NCBI GenBank assembly: GCA_018304365.1
Contig: JAGVWH010000004.1
Coordinates: forward strand, 1-12,771
Direction of reading: 5' to 3'
Source of the DNA: Nanobdellati archaeon
Lineage (GTDB): Archaea; Nanobdellota; Nanobdellia; UBA10117
Length of the DNA: 12,771 nt
The notes under the pieces were generated by a model. It was not told where the DNA came from and did not search any database. It saw only the letters and a list, made by a program, of their open reading frames with translations. The position numbers and the translations under genes are program-made. The stretch's first letter is position 1; each line of letters begins with the position of its first letter. This document shows, piece by piece, positions 1 to 6,507 of the stretch.

Positions 1-1046
1 GATTTAAGTTCTGGGTGCTCTGGAATCATAAATGAACAACAGTCATCATACGGCTGTATTGAAATTTCATAAGTTCCGATTTTCTGGGCCAATTCAATTA
101 TTTCCTGCTTATTAAATCCGGCTAAAGGTCTTAAAACAAGAGTGTTGATTACTGAATCTATAACTTTCATATTCTGCAGTGTTTGCGATGCAACTTGGCC
201 TATACTCTCGCCAGTAGCTATGGCTTTATATTTTTGGGTTAATGCAATTTTTTCTGCTAGTCGAAACATAAATCTTCTATAAACTAAAAGTCTATCTTTT
301 GCGGGAATTCTTGGAATTAATTGAAGCTGCAAATCTTTAAACGGCGTCCAAAATAATTTTGTATTTGGCTGGTAAATGGATAACTTTTTTGTTAATTCTT
401 TTATTTTTGATTCTCCTGCAACAGAATTTAAAGTTTCAGGAGCGAAGTGCACAAAATCAACTCTGCATCCGCGTTTCATAAGCATAAATGCTGCAACTGG
501 CGAATCAATTCCGCCGGATAAAAGCATCAAAACTTTTCCTGAAATTCCGACTGGCAGCCCGCCAAGACTTTTTATTTTTTCTGAATATACGAATGCTCCT
601 TTTTCAGTTATATCAATATAACAAATTTTGTTTGAATTTTTATAATCAGCTTCAGTGCCAAATTTCTCATTAAGGTGAATTCCAACCAATCTATTTATAT
701 CTGGAGATGTAAACGGGAAAGTTTTATAGCTTCTTTTTGCAGAAACTCTTACTGGTTCATTGAAATCTTGAAATAGTTTTTCTGCAGTTTTCTTTATTTC
801 TTCAATATCGTTTGTAGTTTTTATTGCAAATGCAAAATTAGATATTCCAAATACGTTACTAAGTTTATATTTTATTTCGTCCAACTTAGAATTATCATTT
901 AGATTTATAACTTGCCTGCCGTAAAAAGTTTCTATGTCGACATCTAATACAGATTTTATATTTCTGACTAATTGTCTAATAAATCTGCCTTTATTTTCGC
1001 CTTTTGTTGACAACTCTGCATAATGTACAACTACCGAATTAAACAT
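1..1046 (-). CDS. thiI: ThiI, tRNA 4-thiouridine synthase (3' part outside the window)
   Basis: ThiI adenylates uridine 8 of tRNA and transfers sulfur to make 4-thiouridine; in many organisms it also feeds sulfur to thiamine synthesis. I read 348 codons from the ATG at 1046 before the left edge. The N-terminal ferredoxin-like and THUMP region covers about residues 1-165. The PP-loop SGGIDSP is at 177-183, and the family block TGESIGQVASQT is at 278-289. The PYDDCCS segment (Cys336, Cys337) aligns with the region of E. coli catalytic Cys344. The CC form resembles Firmicute-type ThiI lacking a rhodanese domain, but the missing end means rhodanese cannot be excluded. I see no CxxC as in methanogen ThiI. 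A TATA-like TTTTTAAA (minus strand, 1068-1075) lies about 25 bp from the ATG, so the mRNA is probably leaderless. Family assignment is very secure. Confidence 0.95.
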   Translation of the reverse strand, partial: MFNSVVVHYAELSTKGENKGRFIRQLVRNIKSVLDVDIETFYGRQVINLNDNSKLDEIKYKLSNVFGISNFAFAIKTTNDIEEIKKTAEKLFQDFNEPVRVSAKRSYKTFPFTSPDINRLVGIHLNEKFGTEADYKNSNKICYIDITEKGAFVYSEKIKSLGGLPVGISGKVLMLLSGGIDSPVAAFMLMKRGCRVDFVHFAPETLNSVAGESKIKELTKKLSIYQPNTKLFWTPFKDLQLQLIPRIPAKDRLLVYRRFMFRLAEKIALTQKYKAIATGESIGQVASQTLQNMKVIDSVINTLVLRPLAGFNKQEIIELAQKIGTYEISIQPYDDCCSFMIPEHPELK

Positions 1047-1067
1047 AATTATTATCCCAAAAAGGCG

Positions 1068-1075
1068 TTTAAAAA
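1068..1075 (-). promoter_or_regulatory. TATA box of thiI
   Basis: TTTTTAAA on the minus strand is centred about 25 bp from the thiI ATG and no Shine-Dalgarno sequence is visible. This fits leaderless transcription in the 36-bp gap behind the DUF2203 gene. Read-through from that gene is an alternative. Confidence 0.4.
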
Positions 1076-1082
1076 CTTAACA

Positions 1083-1499
1083 TTAACAATGCTTATCGAG
1101 CTCGTCTACTTTTAGAGCTTCTATTGATTGTCTGTTTGTAAAACCTTCATCAGCATTATGCCAGTACATTATATCTTCCTCTCCAAGTTTCCAGCATAAC
1201 ATAATTTCTTTTCCTTTATGATGCGAGCAGAAATCTACTAATCCGGATTCCAAATCTTTGACAATTGCGCCTTGTGTCATCAATTCTGCTAACTCTTTAT
1301 AAAATTTGTAAAGTAATTTGTGTTTTCTTCTGCTTCTAACAATATATTCCTGCAAAGTGTAATAGTTATCTTCGTAAACAGAGTTGACAGAATCGAGCAG
1401 CGCCAAAGCATCACGTAACTTTAACATTCTCTCCATACTATCTTCAACTAACGGAAGCAATGCTCTCGCTTCCCTAAGTGTCAGGAACTTCTTGGCCAT
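1083..1499 (-). CDS. DUF2203 family protein
   Basis: A 138-residue soluble protein. It matches the DUF2203 pattern as I remember it: a start of the type F-LREARALLPLV (residues 5-17), a charged helical middle, then VKDLESGLVDF (about residues 80-90), MLCWKLGEEDI (about 100-110) and a closing YWHNADEGFTNRQ. No catalytic activity is established for the family. The many His, Cys and acidic residues in the second half could bind metal, but that is only a guess. It sits between gatD and thiI on the same strand, 62 bp after gatD and 36 bp before thiI. Its own TATA-like element and leaderless start suggest it can be expressed alone. Length is normal for the family. Domain call is confident; function is unknown. 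Confidence 0.85.
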   Translation of the reverse strand: MAKKFLTLREARALLPLVEDSMERMLKLRDALALLDSVNSVYEDNYYTLQEYIVRSRRKHKLLYKFYKELAELMTQGAIVKDLESGLVDFCSHHKGKEIMLCWKLGEEDIMYWHNADEGFTNRQSIEALKVDELDKHC

Positions 1500-1521
1500 T
1501 TATTATTTGTAATATGATAAC

Positions 1522-1529
1522 TTATATTT
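1522..1529 (-). promoter_or_regulatory. TATA box of the DUF2203 gene
   Basis: AAATATAA on the minus strand lies about 27 bp from the ATG at 1499, within a very AT-rich 62-bp gap. No ribosome site is seen, so a leaderless mRNA is expected. Confidence 0.45.
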
Positions 1530-1561
1530 AATACTTACTTTATTGCAATAAACATATTGAA

Positions 1562-2851
1562 TTAGTACAAAAATCCGCGCGGTTCTAATTTGGAATTTAT
1601 TTCTCCAGCAATATTTAGAAGCATAAACTTCTTTGCTTCATCGGGATTTTTTGTATGACCTAATACCCATCCTAATTTTACAAATGCTGTCTCGCTTAAC
1701 ATATCTTCCAGAAATACAACTCCTGCATCTTGCAGCGTTCTTGCACTGGAATATACATAAGGATCAACTCTTCCATAAATTGTCTGCGAAGTAAAACCAA
1801 TAAAAACTTTTTTCTTTATGGCTTCTTTAATTACTGGCAGCCAAGATTTATTTTTTGCTGTTGGACTTGTTGCAACTTGTCCAAGTCCTGTTGCTTCAAT
1901 TATAATTCCTTTGTAATCTTTTTTGATAAAATATTTCAAAATATCTGGATCCGCACCGGGATAAAATTTTACAAGCGCAACTTTTTCTTCAAATTTAGTA
2001 TCTGCTATTACTTTCTTGTCGCTTCTTTTGTTATATGTTTTATTCAAAACTTCTAAGGTTCCATCTTTCCATATTCGTCCTAATGGAATTTCATTTATCG
2101 GTCTAAATGCATCTCTTCTTGACGAATGTAATTTTCTAACTTTTGTTCCTTTATTAACCAAACAAAAATTATCTTCAGTTGTTCCGTGCATTATTACTGC
2201 AACTTCAGCTATGTCTGATTTTGTGAAATAGGCGCCGCAAATTAAATTTAGTGCGCCATCAAAACTTCCGCGGTCTGAACTTCTTTGCCCGCCAATGACT
2301 GCTACTGGTTTAGATAAATTTCTTAGCATAAAACTTAATGCGGCTGCGGTGTAGTGTAAAGTGTCAGTGCCGTGCGTTACAATTACTCCCGAATTTCCTT
2401 TATTTAATTCGTCTGCAACTTCTTTTGCAAGTCTCTGCCATTCTTTCGACGACATATCTTCAGAGAAAACTGCAAATGGCTGCGAAACTTTTGTGATGTT
2501 AACAATATTTGTAAGCTCTGGAATAAGTGCAAGCAATTCTTCTGGTTTTGAAATTGGAGAAACAGCCCCAGTTTTATAATCAACTTTTGATGCAATTGTT
2601 CCGCCAGTTGAAATTATTGCAATCTTTGGCAGCTCTGAATTTTGTTTTACTTCTATATTCGAATTTATATTTTGTTTACTTTTGCTTAATACTTTAACAT
2701 TAATTCCTTTTCCTAATTTTATTCCTAAACTATAACCGCTATCTAAACGTAACAACAAATTTTTAGAATTGGATTCTTGAGAAACCACACCCGTATAAGT
2801 CTCGCCTTTGGATTTTACTTGTACTTTATCACCGGCTGAATATGCGGCCAT
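1562..2851 (-). CDS. gatD: Glu-tRNA(Gln) amidotransferase subunit D
   Basis: GatD is the asparaginase-like subunit of the archaeal GatDE amidotransferase. It releases ammonia from glutamine (or asparagine), which GatE uses to convert Glu-tRNA(Gln) to Gln-tRNA(Gln) in the cytoplasm. The protein has 429 residues, normal for GatD. Residues 1-60 form the small beta-rich N-terminal domain (GDKVQVKSKGETYTGVV). A linker follows, then the L-asparaginase fold with the two catalytic threonine motifs STGGTIAS (81-88) and THGTDT (159-164). The GGQRSSDR segment follows near 187-194. The N-terminal domain and length distinguish it from plain asparaginase AnsA. The partner gatE is not in this window, so the pair is split in this genome. 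The start at 2851 lies about 25 bp from TATA-like ATTATATACT, which indicates a leaderless mRNA. Confidence 0.95.
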   Translation of the reverse strand: MAAYSAGDKVQVKSKGETYTGVVSQESNSKNLLLRLDSGYSLGIKLGKGINVKVLSKSKQNINSNIEVKQNSELPKIAIISTGGTIASKVDYKTGAVSPISKPEELLALIPELTNIVNITKVSQPFAVFSEDMSSKEWQRLAKEVADELNKGNSGVIVTHGTDTLHYTAAALSFMLRNLSKPVAVIGGQRSSDRGSFDGALNLICGAYFTKSDIAEVAVIMHGTTEDNFCLVNKGTKVRKLHSSRRDAFRPINEIPLGRIWKDGTLEVLNKTYNKRSDKKVIADTKFEEKVALVKFYPGADPDILKYFIKKDYKGIIIEATGLGQVATSPTAKNKSWLPVIKEAIKKKVFIGFTSQTIYGRVDPYVYSSARTLQDAGVVFLEDMLSETAFVKLGWVLGHTKNPDEAKKFMLLNIAGEINSKLEPRGFLY

Positions 2852-2870
2852 AATTCTTAGAAACGAATAT

Positions 2871-2880
2871 AGTATATAAT
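2871..2880 (-). promoter_or_regulatory. TATA box of gatD
   Basis: ATTATATACT on the minus strand is centred about 25 bp ahead of the gatD ATG, with no Shine-Dalgarno sequence. This is the spacing expected for a leaderless archaeal transcript. Confidence 0.55.
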
Positions 2881-2969
2881 TCTATTCACTGATGCATATT
2901 AACACTATTTCACGACTGAATAGGAAAATTATTTATTTTCAATATAACGCTTCACAGGAAAGTGTAGTG

Positions 2970-2993
2970 TAAGTGATTTTTTCTTGTCACTTA
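2970..2993. repeat. inverted repeat TAAGTGA-N10-TCACTTA
   Basis: Seven-base perfect arms surround a T-rich 10-base spacer. It could be a regulator site or the hairpin of a short transcript. No TATA-to-hairpin relation is clear. Confidence 0.4.
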
Positions 2994-3040
2994 TTTGCCA
3001 TTACAAAAAATCGCACTGCTCTGTTACTTTCCCCTTATTT

Positions 3041-3062
3041 CTACTGCAAAACTACTGCAAAA
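3041..3062 (+). repeat. tandem direct repeat, 2 x CTACTGCAAAA
   Basis: Two perfect adjacent 11-base copies, so they recur on the same face of the helix. They lie about 75-95 bp upstream of the ftsZ TATA box, a plausible position for an activator or a small iteron. Only two copies exist, so this is not an origin call. Confidence 0.6.
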
Positions 3063-3114
3063 TAACCATGTATGTTTATGTATTTCTTTTGGAAAAACCG
3101 CACTCAAGAGCATT

Positions 3115-3132
3115 TGTATACTCCAGTATACA
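3115..3132. promoter_or_regulatory. perfect dyad next to the ftsZ TATA box (candidate operator)
   Basis: TGTATACTCCAGTATACA has 8-base perfect arms and a CC centre. It ends 4 bp before the ftsZ TATA box and so overlaps where TFB would contact the BRE. A protein bound here would block or assist TFB. The regulator is unknown. Confidence 0.5.
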
Positions 3133-3136
3133 CTTC

Positions 3137-3145
3137 TATATATAA
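3137..3145 (+). promoter_or_regulatory. TATA box of ftsZ
   Basis: TATATATAA is the strongest TATA element upstream of ftsZ. It predicts transcription from about 3164 and a leader of about 60 nt. That makes ftsZ unlike its leaderless neighbours. Confidence 0.55.
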
Positions 3146-3159
3146 TATATCCGTTCTCT

Positions 3160-3175
3160 AAATGGAACACCTTTC
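3160..3175. promoter_or_regulatory. AAATGGAACACCTTTC element at the predicted ftsZ start (candidate operator)
   Basis: This 16-base element matches 11149-11164 (AAATGAAACACCTTTC) with one mismatch. That copy lies just upstream of the promoter of the winged-helix regulator gene. The other copy contains a GAAA-N4-TTTC dyad; this one is GGAA-N4-TTTC. Its position over the predicted transcription start would suit a repressor. Confidence 0.4.
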
Positions 3176-3195
3176 AAAAAGGGGGATTGCTGGGC

Positions 3196-3210
3196 TTGTG
3201 TCTGACACAA
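3196..3210. promoter_or_regulatory. dyad in the ftsZ 5' leader
   Basis: TTGTGTC-T-GACACAA is a perfect 7-base dyad between the predicted transcription start and the ATG. The one-base centre is too tight for an RNA hairpin using all pairs, which favours a DNA-binding site. No strong ribosome site lies next to the ATG; GGGGGAT (3181-3187) is about 40 nt away. Confidence 0.4.
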
Positions 3211-3225
3211 TTCTAGCTAAAGGCC

Positions 3226-4296
3226 ATGGAATTTATTGTTAGCGACGCACTAAAAGCTTCTGCCTCACAGGCCGAAGAAGATTATACTATTGGCAATGCA
3301 AATATAAAAGTAATAGGATGTGGCGGTGGCGGAAATAACTCTGTCGACTGGCTATACAAAAAGGGCGTAACAGGCGCTCAAGTTATCGCAATTAATACTG
3401 ATAAACTTCATCTCGACCACAGAGAAGCAGACCACAAAATTCTAATCGGAAAAGAAACTACAAGAGGATTAGGTGCAGGTGGTATGCCAAACAAAGGTTT
3501 GGAAGCTGCAAAAGAATCTGTAACTCAAATTAGAGAATCAATTAAAGGTGCAGATATGGTTTTCGTATGCGCAGGTCTTGGCGGCGGTACTGGAAGTGGT
3601 GCTGCTCCATTAGTGTCTCAAATTGCAAAAGATACTGGTGCAATTGTTATTGGCGTAGTTACAATGCCTTTCAACATTGAAAAAGCGAGAATCGACAAAG
3701 CTGAATTTGCACTAAAGCAAATGAGACAATTTACGGACACTGTAATCGTAATCGACAATAACAAACTTTCAACGATTGCGGGGAACTTACCAATACAGCA
3801 GGCATTCGCAGTTGCAAATGAATTAATTGCAACAATGATAAAAGGAATCGTAGAAATAATTGCTGTACCAAGTTTAATCAATTTGGACTATGCAGATGTC
3901 AGAACGATAATGCAATCTGGCGGATTATCTGTAATAGGAATTGGTGAATCTGATTCAGAAGGAAAAGTAGAAGAAGCAGTACACAGAGCGTTGTCAAATC
4001 CACTTTTAGAAGTTAAATATGACGGCGCACAGGGAGCTTTGATACACATTACTGGCGGACCAGATATGACTCTTGACGAAGCTGAGAGAGTTGGTGAATT
4101 AATCACCGGCGGCTTAGACGACGACGCATTAGTCATCTGGGGAGCAAGAATAGATCCAAAGTTCCAGGGCAAAATCCGAGTTATGACCATCGTAACTGGA
4201 GTACAAAGCCCATATGTACTTGGAAAGTACGATGCAGCAAAACCAAGTGAGAAAGCGGTATCTTTCAATAGAGAGCTTGGCATCGAACTATTGTAA
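3226..4296 (+). CDS. ftsZ: cell division protein FtsZ
   Basis: FtsZ is the tubulin-like GTPase that polymerises at the division site. The 356-residue protein has a short N-terminal tail, then VIGCGGGGNNSV (29-40), INTDK (56-60), the nucleotide-binding signature GGGTGSG (119-125) and the T7 loop NLDYAD (219-224), whose aspartates stimulate GTP hydrolysis in the next subunit. The C-terminal tubulin-like domain follows, and the protein ends soon after it with GIELL, without a long linker. An in-frame TAG at 3214-3216 fixes the start at or after 3226. Only one ftsZ lies here; whether a second exists is unknown, and I cannot assign it to FtsZ1 or FtsZ2. The upstream region is rich in possible operators and a hairpin terminator follows. 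Identification is certain. Confidence 0.97.
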   Translation: MEFIVSDALKASASQAEEDYTIGNANIKVIGCGGGGNNSVDWLYKKGVTGAQVIAINTDKLHLDHREADHKILIGKETTRGLGAGGMPNKGLEAAKESVTQIRESIKGADMVFVCAGLGGGTGSGAAPLVSQIAKDTGAIVIGVVTMPFNIEKARIDKAEFALKQMRQFTDTVIVIDNNKLSTIAGNLPIQQAFAVANELIATMIKGIVEIIAVPSLINLDYADVRTIMQSGGLSVIGIGESDSEGKVEEAVHRALSNPLLEVKYDGAQGALIHITGGPDMTLDEAERVGELITGGLDDDALVIWGARIDPKFQGKIRVMTIVTGVQSPYVLGKYDAAKPSEKAVSFNRELGIELL

Positions 4297-4384
4297 GACG
4301 GAAACTCCCAAAAGCACCTCCAAAGTTGTCTTCGGGTTCTGCGGTTCGCGGTGAGAGCATCACCCGACCGCACTATATTTTTTT
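4297..4384 (+). terminator. GC-rich structured 3' element and terminator-like hairpin after ftsZ
   Basis: The sequence just after the ftsZ stop is much richer in GC than its surroundings. A long hairpin forms at 4340-4372: TGCGGT[T]CG pairs with CGACCGCA, then GGTGA pairs with TCACC around a GAGCA loop. Seven T residues follow at 4378-4384. A competing pairing, TCGGGT (4332-4337) with ACCCGA (4362-4367), would open this hairpin. The upstream half contains CACCTCC, complementary to a Shine-Dalgarno sequence. Simplest reading: ftsZ terminator or stabilising 3' end. A separate small RNA is possible. Confidence 0.6.
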
Positions 4385-4408
4385 AAAAATTCATTGATTT
4401 TCAAGATC

Positions 4409-4428
4409 AGAAAAGCGATATCTTTTCT
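4409..4428. promoter_or_regulatory. AGAAAAG-N6-CTTTTCT dyad upstream of the small membrane operon
   Basis: Perfect 7-base arms end 13 bp before the TATA box at 4441. The same arms with a 5-base spacer occur at 11446-11464, upstream of the TrmB-family gene, so this is a candidate operator for that regulator or a shared one. Confidence 0.4.
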
Positions 4429-4440
4429 TGTTTTCAAAAA

Positions 4441-4450
4441 CTATTTATAG
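4441..4450 (+). promoter_or_regulatory. TATA/BRE promoter of the small membrane operon
   Basis: CTATTTATAG preceded by the A-rich TTCAAAAA (BRE-like) is a good archaeal promoter. The TATA starts 30 bp before the ATG at 4472, so transcription should begin at or next to that codon. This supports the 28-codon gene as the real first gene. Confidence 0.6.
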
Positions 4451-4471
4451 CAAAATCAAAAATAACCACAT

Positions 4472-4558
4472 ATGAAAGAACTTGATCTGCCTACAATAAT
4501 GATGCTTATTTTATTTACTGTTCTAATAATCTGGTTTGGATATATGCTGCTAACTTAA
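4472..4558 (+). CDS. 28-residue single-helix membrane peptide
   Basis: The ATG at 4472 opens a 28-codon frame: a short polar start (MKELDLP), about 20 hydrophobic residues (near 8-27, with Trp and Tyr at the outer side), then TAA at 4556-4558. It reads as one membrane helix with almost nothing outside the bilayer. A TATA box at exactly the leaderless spacing and a 1-nt gap to the next gene support translation. The partner downstream is also a small membrane protein, so the two may form one complex. I do not recognise a family. The gene is shorter than usual annotation limits. It could instead be a leader peptide coupled to the next frame. Confidence 0.6.
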   Translation: MKELDLPTIMMLILFTVLIIWFGYMLLT

Positions 4559-4559
4559 G

Positions 4560-4766
4560 ATGGATAACATAAGAAAACTACTTTATATAATTCTCGGACT
4601 CTTCGCAATATATTTAGCAATAGAGATACTCCGTAAGCTTCTTGGCGGAAGTTTAGGCTTTGAAGAAATAACAATAGGTCTGCTTATTGCTAATCTAGGA
4701 TATTCATTTTATATAAACACAAAATTATCCGAGCATCTTGGCTGGCACAAAGGTAAGGAATCTTAA
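4560..4766 (+). CDS. small two-helix membrane protein, hypothetical
   Basis: A 68-residue protein with a basic start (MDNIRK), a first hydrophobic helix at about 7-23, a short LRKLLGG connector, a second hydrophobic segment at about 37-53 (ITIGLLIANLGYSFYI), and a polar tail with EHLGWHKGK. The IGLLIANLG...LxxHLxWHKG ending resembles small conserved proteins of DPANN archaea as I recall them, but no function is known to me. It begins 1 nt after the 28-codon frame, which implies one operon with translational coupling, since no ribosome site is seen. Its TAA interlocks with the stop codon of the convergent gene at 4763. Real gene likely; role unknown. Confidence 0.8.
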   Translation: MDNIRKLLYIILGLFAIYLAIEILRKLLGGSLGFEEITIGLLIANLGYSFYINTKLSEHLGWHKGKES

Positions 4767-6076
4767 TACTTTTTCAAAAACTTCATTAAAATCTTCTCAA
4801 TAATTCTTGCACTTCTATCATCAACTTTGTAAGTTACATCTACAATTGGCACATTAAGTTTTAGTATTTCTCTAAGCGGCGACGGCGAGGCATTTAATAC
4901 AACATCGCATTTGGATTTAATGATAGTTTGGCGGAGTTCTTCCACTTGCTTCTTACTATAACCAAGTGCTGGAAGTTCTTTTTGTATGTGTGAAAACTTT
5001 TGGAATGTATTTTTAAACGAGCCTACTGCATATTTTTTTGCATCTATGATTGTTATTTTATATTTCTTAGCCGCGACAGTACCAGCACCGAAGCTCATTC
5101 CTCCGTGAGTTAATGTTGGACCGTCTCCAATTATTAATGCACGTTTGCCGGCCAAGTTTTCATTCGCATTTAAACTTACAAGCGATGAAGTTTTCAAAAC
5201 TTTGGTGTGCGGTTTATATTTCTTGATATTATGTTCTATTTCTTTAATGCTTTTTTTTGAAGCTGTATTTACTTTATTTATTACCAATACATCCGCCATT
5301 AGAAAATTAGCTTCGCCGGGATACGATTTTATTTCCTGGCCTGCTCTGAATGGATCTGTTACAACGAAAAGCAAATCGGGATGGAAAAATGGGAAGTCAT
5401 TATTTCCGCCGTCCCACAAAATTATATCTGCTTCTTTTTCTATCTTTTTTAGTATAGCTGAATAATCAACACCAGCATAAATTACAAAGCCACGTTTGAC
5501 ATAATTATAATATTCTTCCTGCTCTTCTATTGTCGCATTATATTTTTTAAAGTCGGAGAGTTTTTCATATTTTTGAACTAGATCTTTACTTAAGTTTCCG
5601 TAAGGCATTGGATGTCTTACTGCCGCTATCTTGCATTTCTTTTTCTTTAATATTTCCATAATTTTTATAGACAGCGGAGATTTTCCAACTCCAGTTCGCA
5701 CTCCGCAAACAGCTATAACCGGCTTCTTTGACTGAAGCATAGTTTCTTTTGGTCCAAGAAGTCCGAAACTTGCTCCCGTTGATAGAACAAGAGATGCCTT
5801 TTGCATAACTTCATCGTGGCTCAAATCAGAATAGCATAAAAATACCTCATCGATTTTGTACTTCTTAATTAAATCTGAAAGTTTTTGTTCTGGATAAAAC
5901 GGAATTGATTCTCTGTAAGCTTTTCCCGCAAGTTTCTTTGGGAATTTCCGCTTTTCAATTCCTGGAATCTGTGCCTGAGTAAACGCTATAATCTTATAAT
6001 TTCTATTTCCTTTGAAATAAGCAAGAAAATTATGATAATCTCTTCCAGCAGCACCCATAATTATTGCGCGTTTCAT
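4763..6076 (-). CDS. COG2403-type P-loop protein, related to cyclic 2,3-diphosphoglycerate synthetase
   Basis: 437 residues. The N-terminal Rossmann-like part starts MKRAIIMGAAGRDYHNF and continues through AFTQAQIPGIEKRKFP, VFLCYSDLSHDEVM (78-91) and LGPKETML. The P-loop-like AVCGVRTGVGKS is at 122-133, and a GTPase-like VINKVN follows. A second half has IIGDGPTLTHGGMSFGAGTVAAKK. These blocks match COG2403 proteins, often annotated as predicted GTPase or cyclic 2,3-DPG synthetase (which cyclises 2,3-diphosphoglycerate with ATP in methanogens). The P-loop is not the classical GxxxxGK[ST]; the RTGxGKS form is typical of this group. Without methanogen context the true substrate is open. Its TATA (minus, 6099-6107) indicates a leaderless mRNA. 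Family is secure, activity is not. Confidence 0.8.
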   Translation of the reverse strand: MKRAIIMGAAGRDYHNFLAYFKGNRNYKIIAFTQAQIPGIEKRKFPKKLAGKAYRESIPFYPEQKLSDLIKKYKIDEVFLCYSDLSHDEVMQKASLVLSTGASFGLLGPKETMLQSKKPVIAVCGVRTGVGKSPLSIKIMEILKKKKCKIAAVRHPMPYGNLSKDLVQKYEKLSDFKKYNATIEEQEEYYNYVKRGFVIYAGVDYSAILKKIEKEADIILWDGGNNDFPFFHPDLLFVVTDPFRAGQEIKSYPGEANFLMADVLVINKVNTASKKSIKEIEHNIKKYKPHTKVLKTSSLVSLNANENLAGKRALIIGDGPTLTHGGMSFGAGTVAAKKYKITIIDAKKYAVGSFKNTFQKFSHIQKELPALGYSKKQVEELRQTIIKSKCDVVLNASPSPLREILKLNVPIVDVTYKVDDRSARIIEKILMKFLKKY

Positions 6077-6098
6077 ATTAAATTGAATAGCCTAGCAA

Positions 6099-6107
6099 TA
6101 ATATATG
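6099..6107 (-). promoter_or_regulatory. TATA box of the COG2403-type gene
   Basis: CATATATTA on the minus strand is about 27 bp from the ATG at 6076. It sits back to back with the promoter of the Cys-rich gene at 6171 in a 94-bp gap. Confidence 0.5.
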
Positions 6108-6121
6108 TTTTGTTTTAGCAT

Positions 6122-6135
6122 AACTTTTATATAGT
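6122..6135 (+). promoter_or_regulatory. promoter of Cys-rich gene 1 (AACTTTTATATAGT)
   Basis: This 14-base block is identical at 10096-10109 ahead of Cys-rich gene 4. TTTATATAG starts 45 bp from the ATG, leaving a short leader with the ribosome site AGGAGG at 6161-6166, 4 nt from the ATG. Confidence 0.65.
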
Positions 6136-6170
6136 GCCCCAACCTAAAATCCTATAATTCAGGAGGCTAA

Positions 6171-6488
6171 ATGGCTAAAAATTTACTACAAAACACAGTT
6201 GGTATTGCAGCTATTCTTGCGATTTCAGTTTTGGCAATTTCACTTTTTGCAAATGTCGGAACTGGCGCATACGTAAGTAAAGTTAATATTTGCAAAGATA
6301 CTGACGGCGGTGTAAACACTCAAGCTACAGGCACGTGTTCAGGAACTGGAGGAACATTTACTGACACTTGCAGTGGTACGGGCACAACTGTATTTGAATA
6401 TTCGTGTTTAAACAATCAACGCGAATGTACATTCAAAGAATTAAATTGTGCACCTGGTAAAGCTTGCATTGACGGTCAGTGTATATAA
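6171..6488 (+). CDS. eight-cysteine exported or anchored protein, paralogue 1
   Basis: 105 residues. A short MAKNLLQN start leads into a hydrophobic segment (about 10-28) ending near NVGTGA; this looks like an uncleaved anchor or a signal peptide. The rest carries eight cysteines in the order CxDTDGG-N7-C-N10-C-N11-C-N6-C-N6-C-N5-C-N4-C, which suggests four disulfides outside the cell. Spacing matches the other three copies, with small insertions (N11, N6) seen only here. The first part resembles CxDxDGG repeats that I recall from larger surface proteins of DPANN archaea, here as a single stand-alone unit. It has the strong AGGAGG site and the shared promoter, which points to high expression. 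No function is established. It stands apart from the other three, beyond the nitroreductase and ligase genes. Confidence 0.85.
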   Translation: MAKNLLQNTVGIAAILAISVLAISLFANVGTGAYVSKVNICKDTDGGVNTQATGTCSGTGGTFTDTCSGTGTTVFEYSCLNNQRECTFKELNCAPGKACIDGQCI

Positions 6489-6507
6489 GAATTCTATTAT
6501 TTTTTAG

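Larger units (their letters stand above)
2852..3225. other. gatD-ftsZ divergent intergenic region (374 bp)
   Basis: No convincing gene is present. The gatD promoter is at the left end. Further right lie a TAAGTGA/TCACTTA inverted repeat (2970-2993), two head-to-tail copies of CTACTGCAAAA (3041-3062), a perfect dyad (3115-3132), the ftsZ TATA (3137-3145), an element shared with the 11.1-kb region (3160-3175) and a dyad in the ftsZ leader (3196-3210). For a compact archaeal genome this is an unusually long and structured upstream region. It fits multi-input control of ftsZ, although a small RNA in the left half cannot be excluded. Confidence 0.7.

Noticed and set aside
376..673. Plus-strand frames opposite thiI
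   Set aside because: They are mirror frames of the thiI coding sequence, which has clear family motifs on the minus strand.
3041..3062. Iterons of a replication origin
   Set aside because: Only two copies, with no ORB-like elements and no Orc1/Cdc6 gene in the window.
2995..3216. Open frame of 73 codons from a TTG upstream of ftsZ
   Set aside because: It runs through the tandem repeat, the dyad and the TATA box, starts at TTG without a ribosome site, and has a composition unlike a protein.
4297..4380. tRNA or other known RNA in the GC-rich block after ftsZ
   Set aside because: No acceptor stem, T-loop or anticodon arm can be drawn on either strand. SRP RNA and RNase P landmark sequences are absent.
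6171..6488. Class III (pilin/archaellin) signal peptide in the Cys-rich proteins
   Set aside because: The hydrophobic segments are not preceded by the charged-residue-plus-Gly cleavage motif, and the cysteine-rich rest is unlike pilins.
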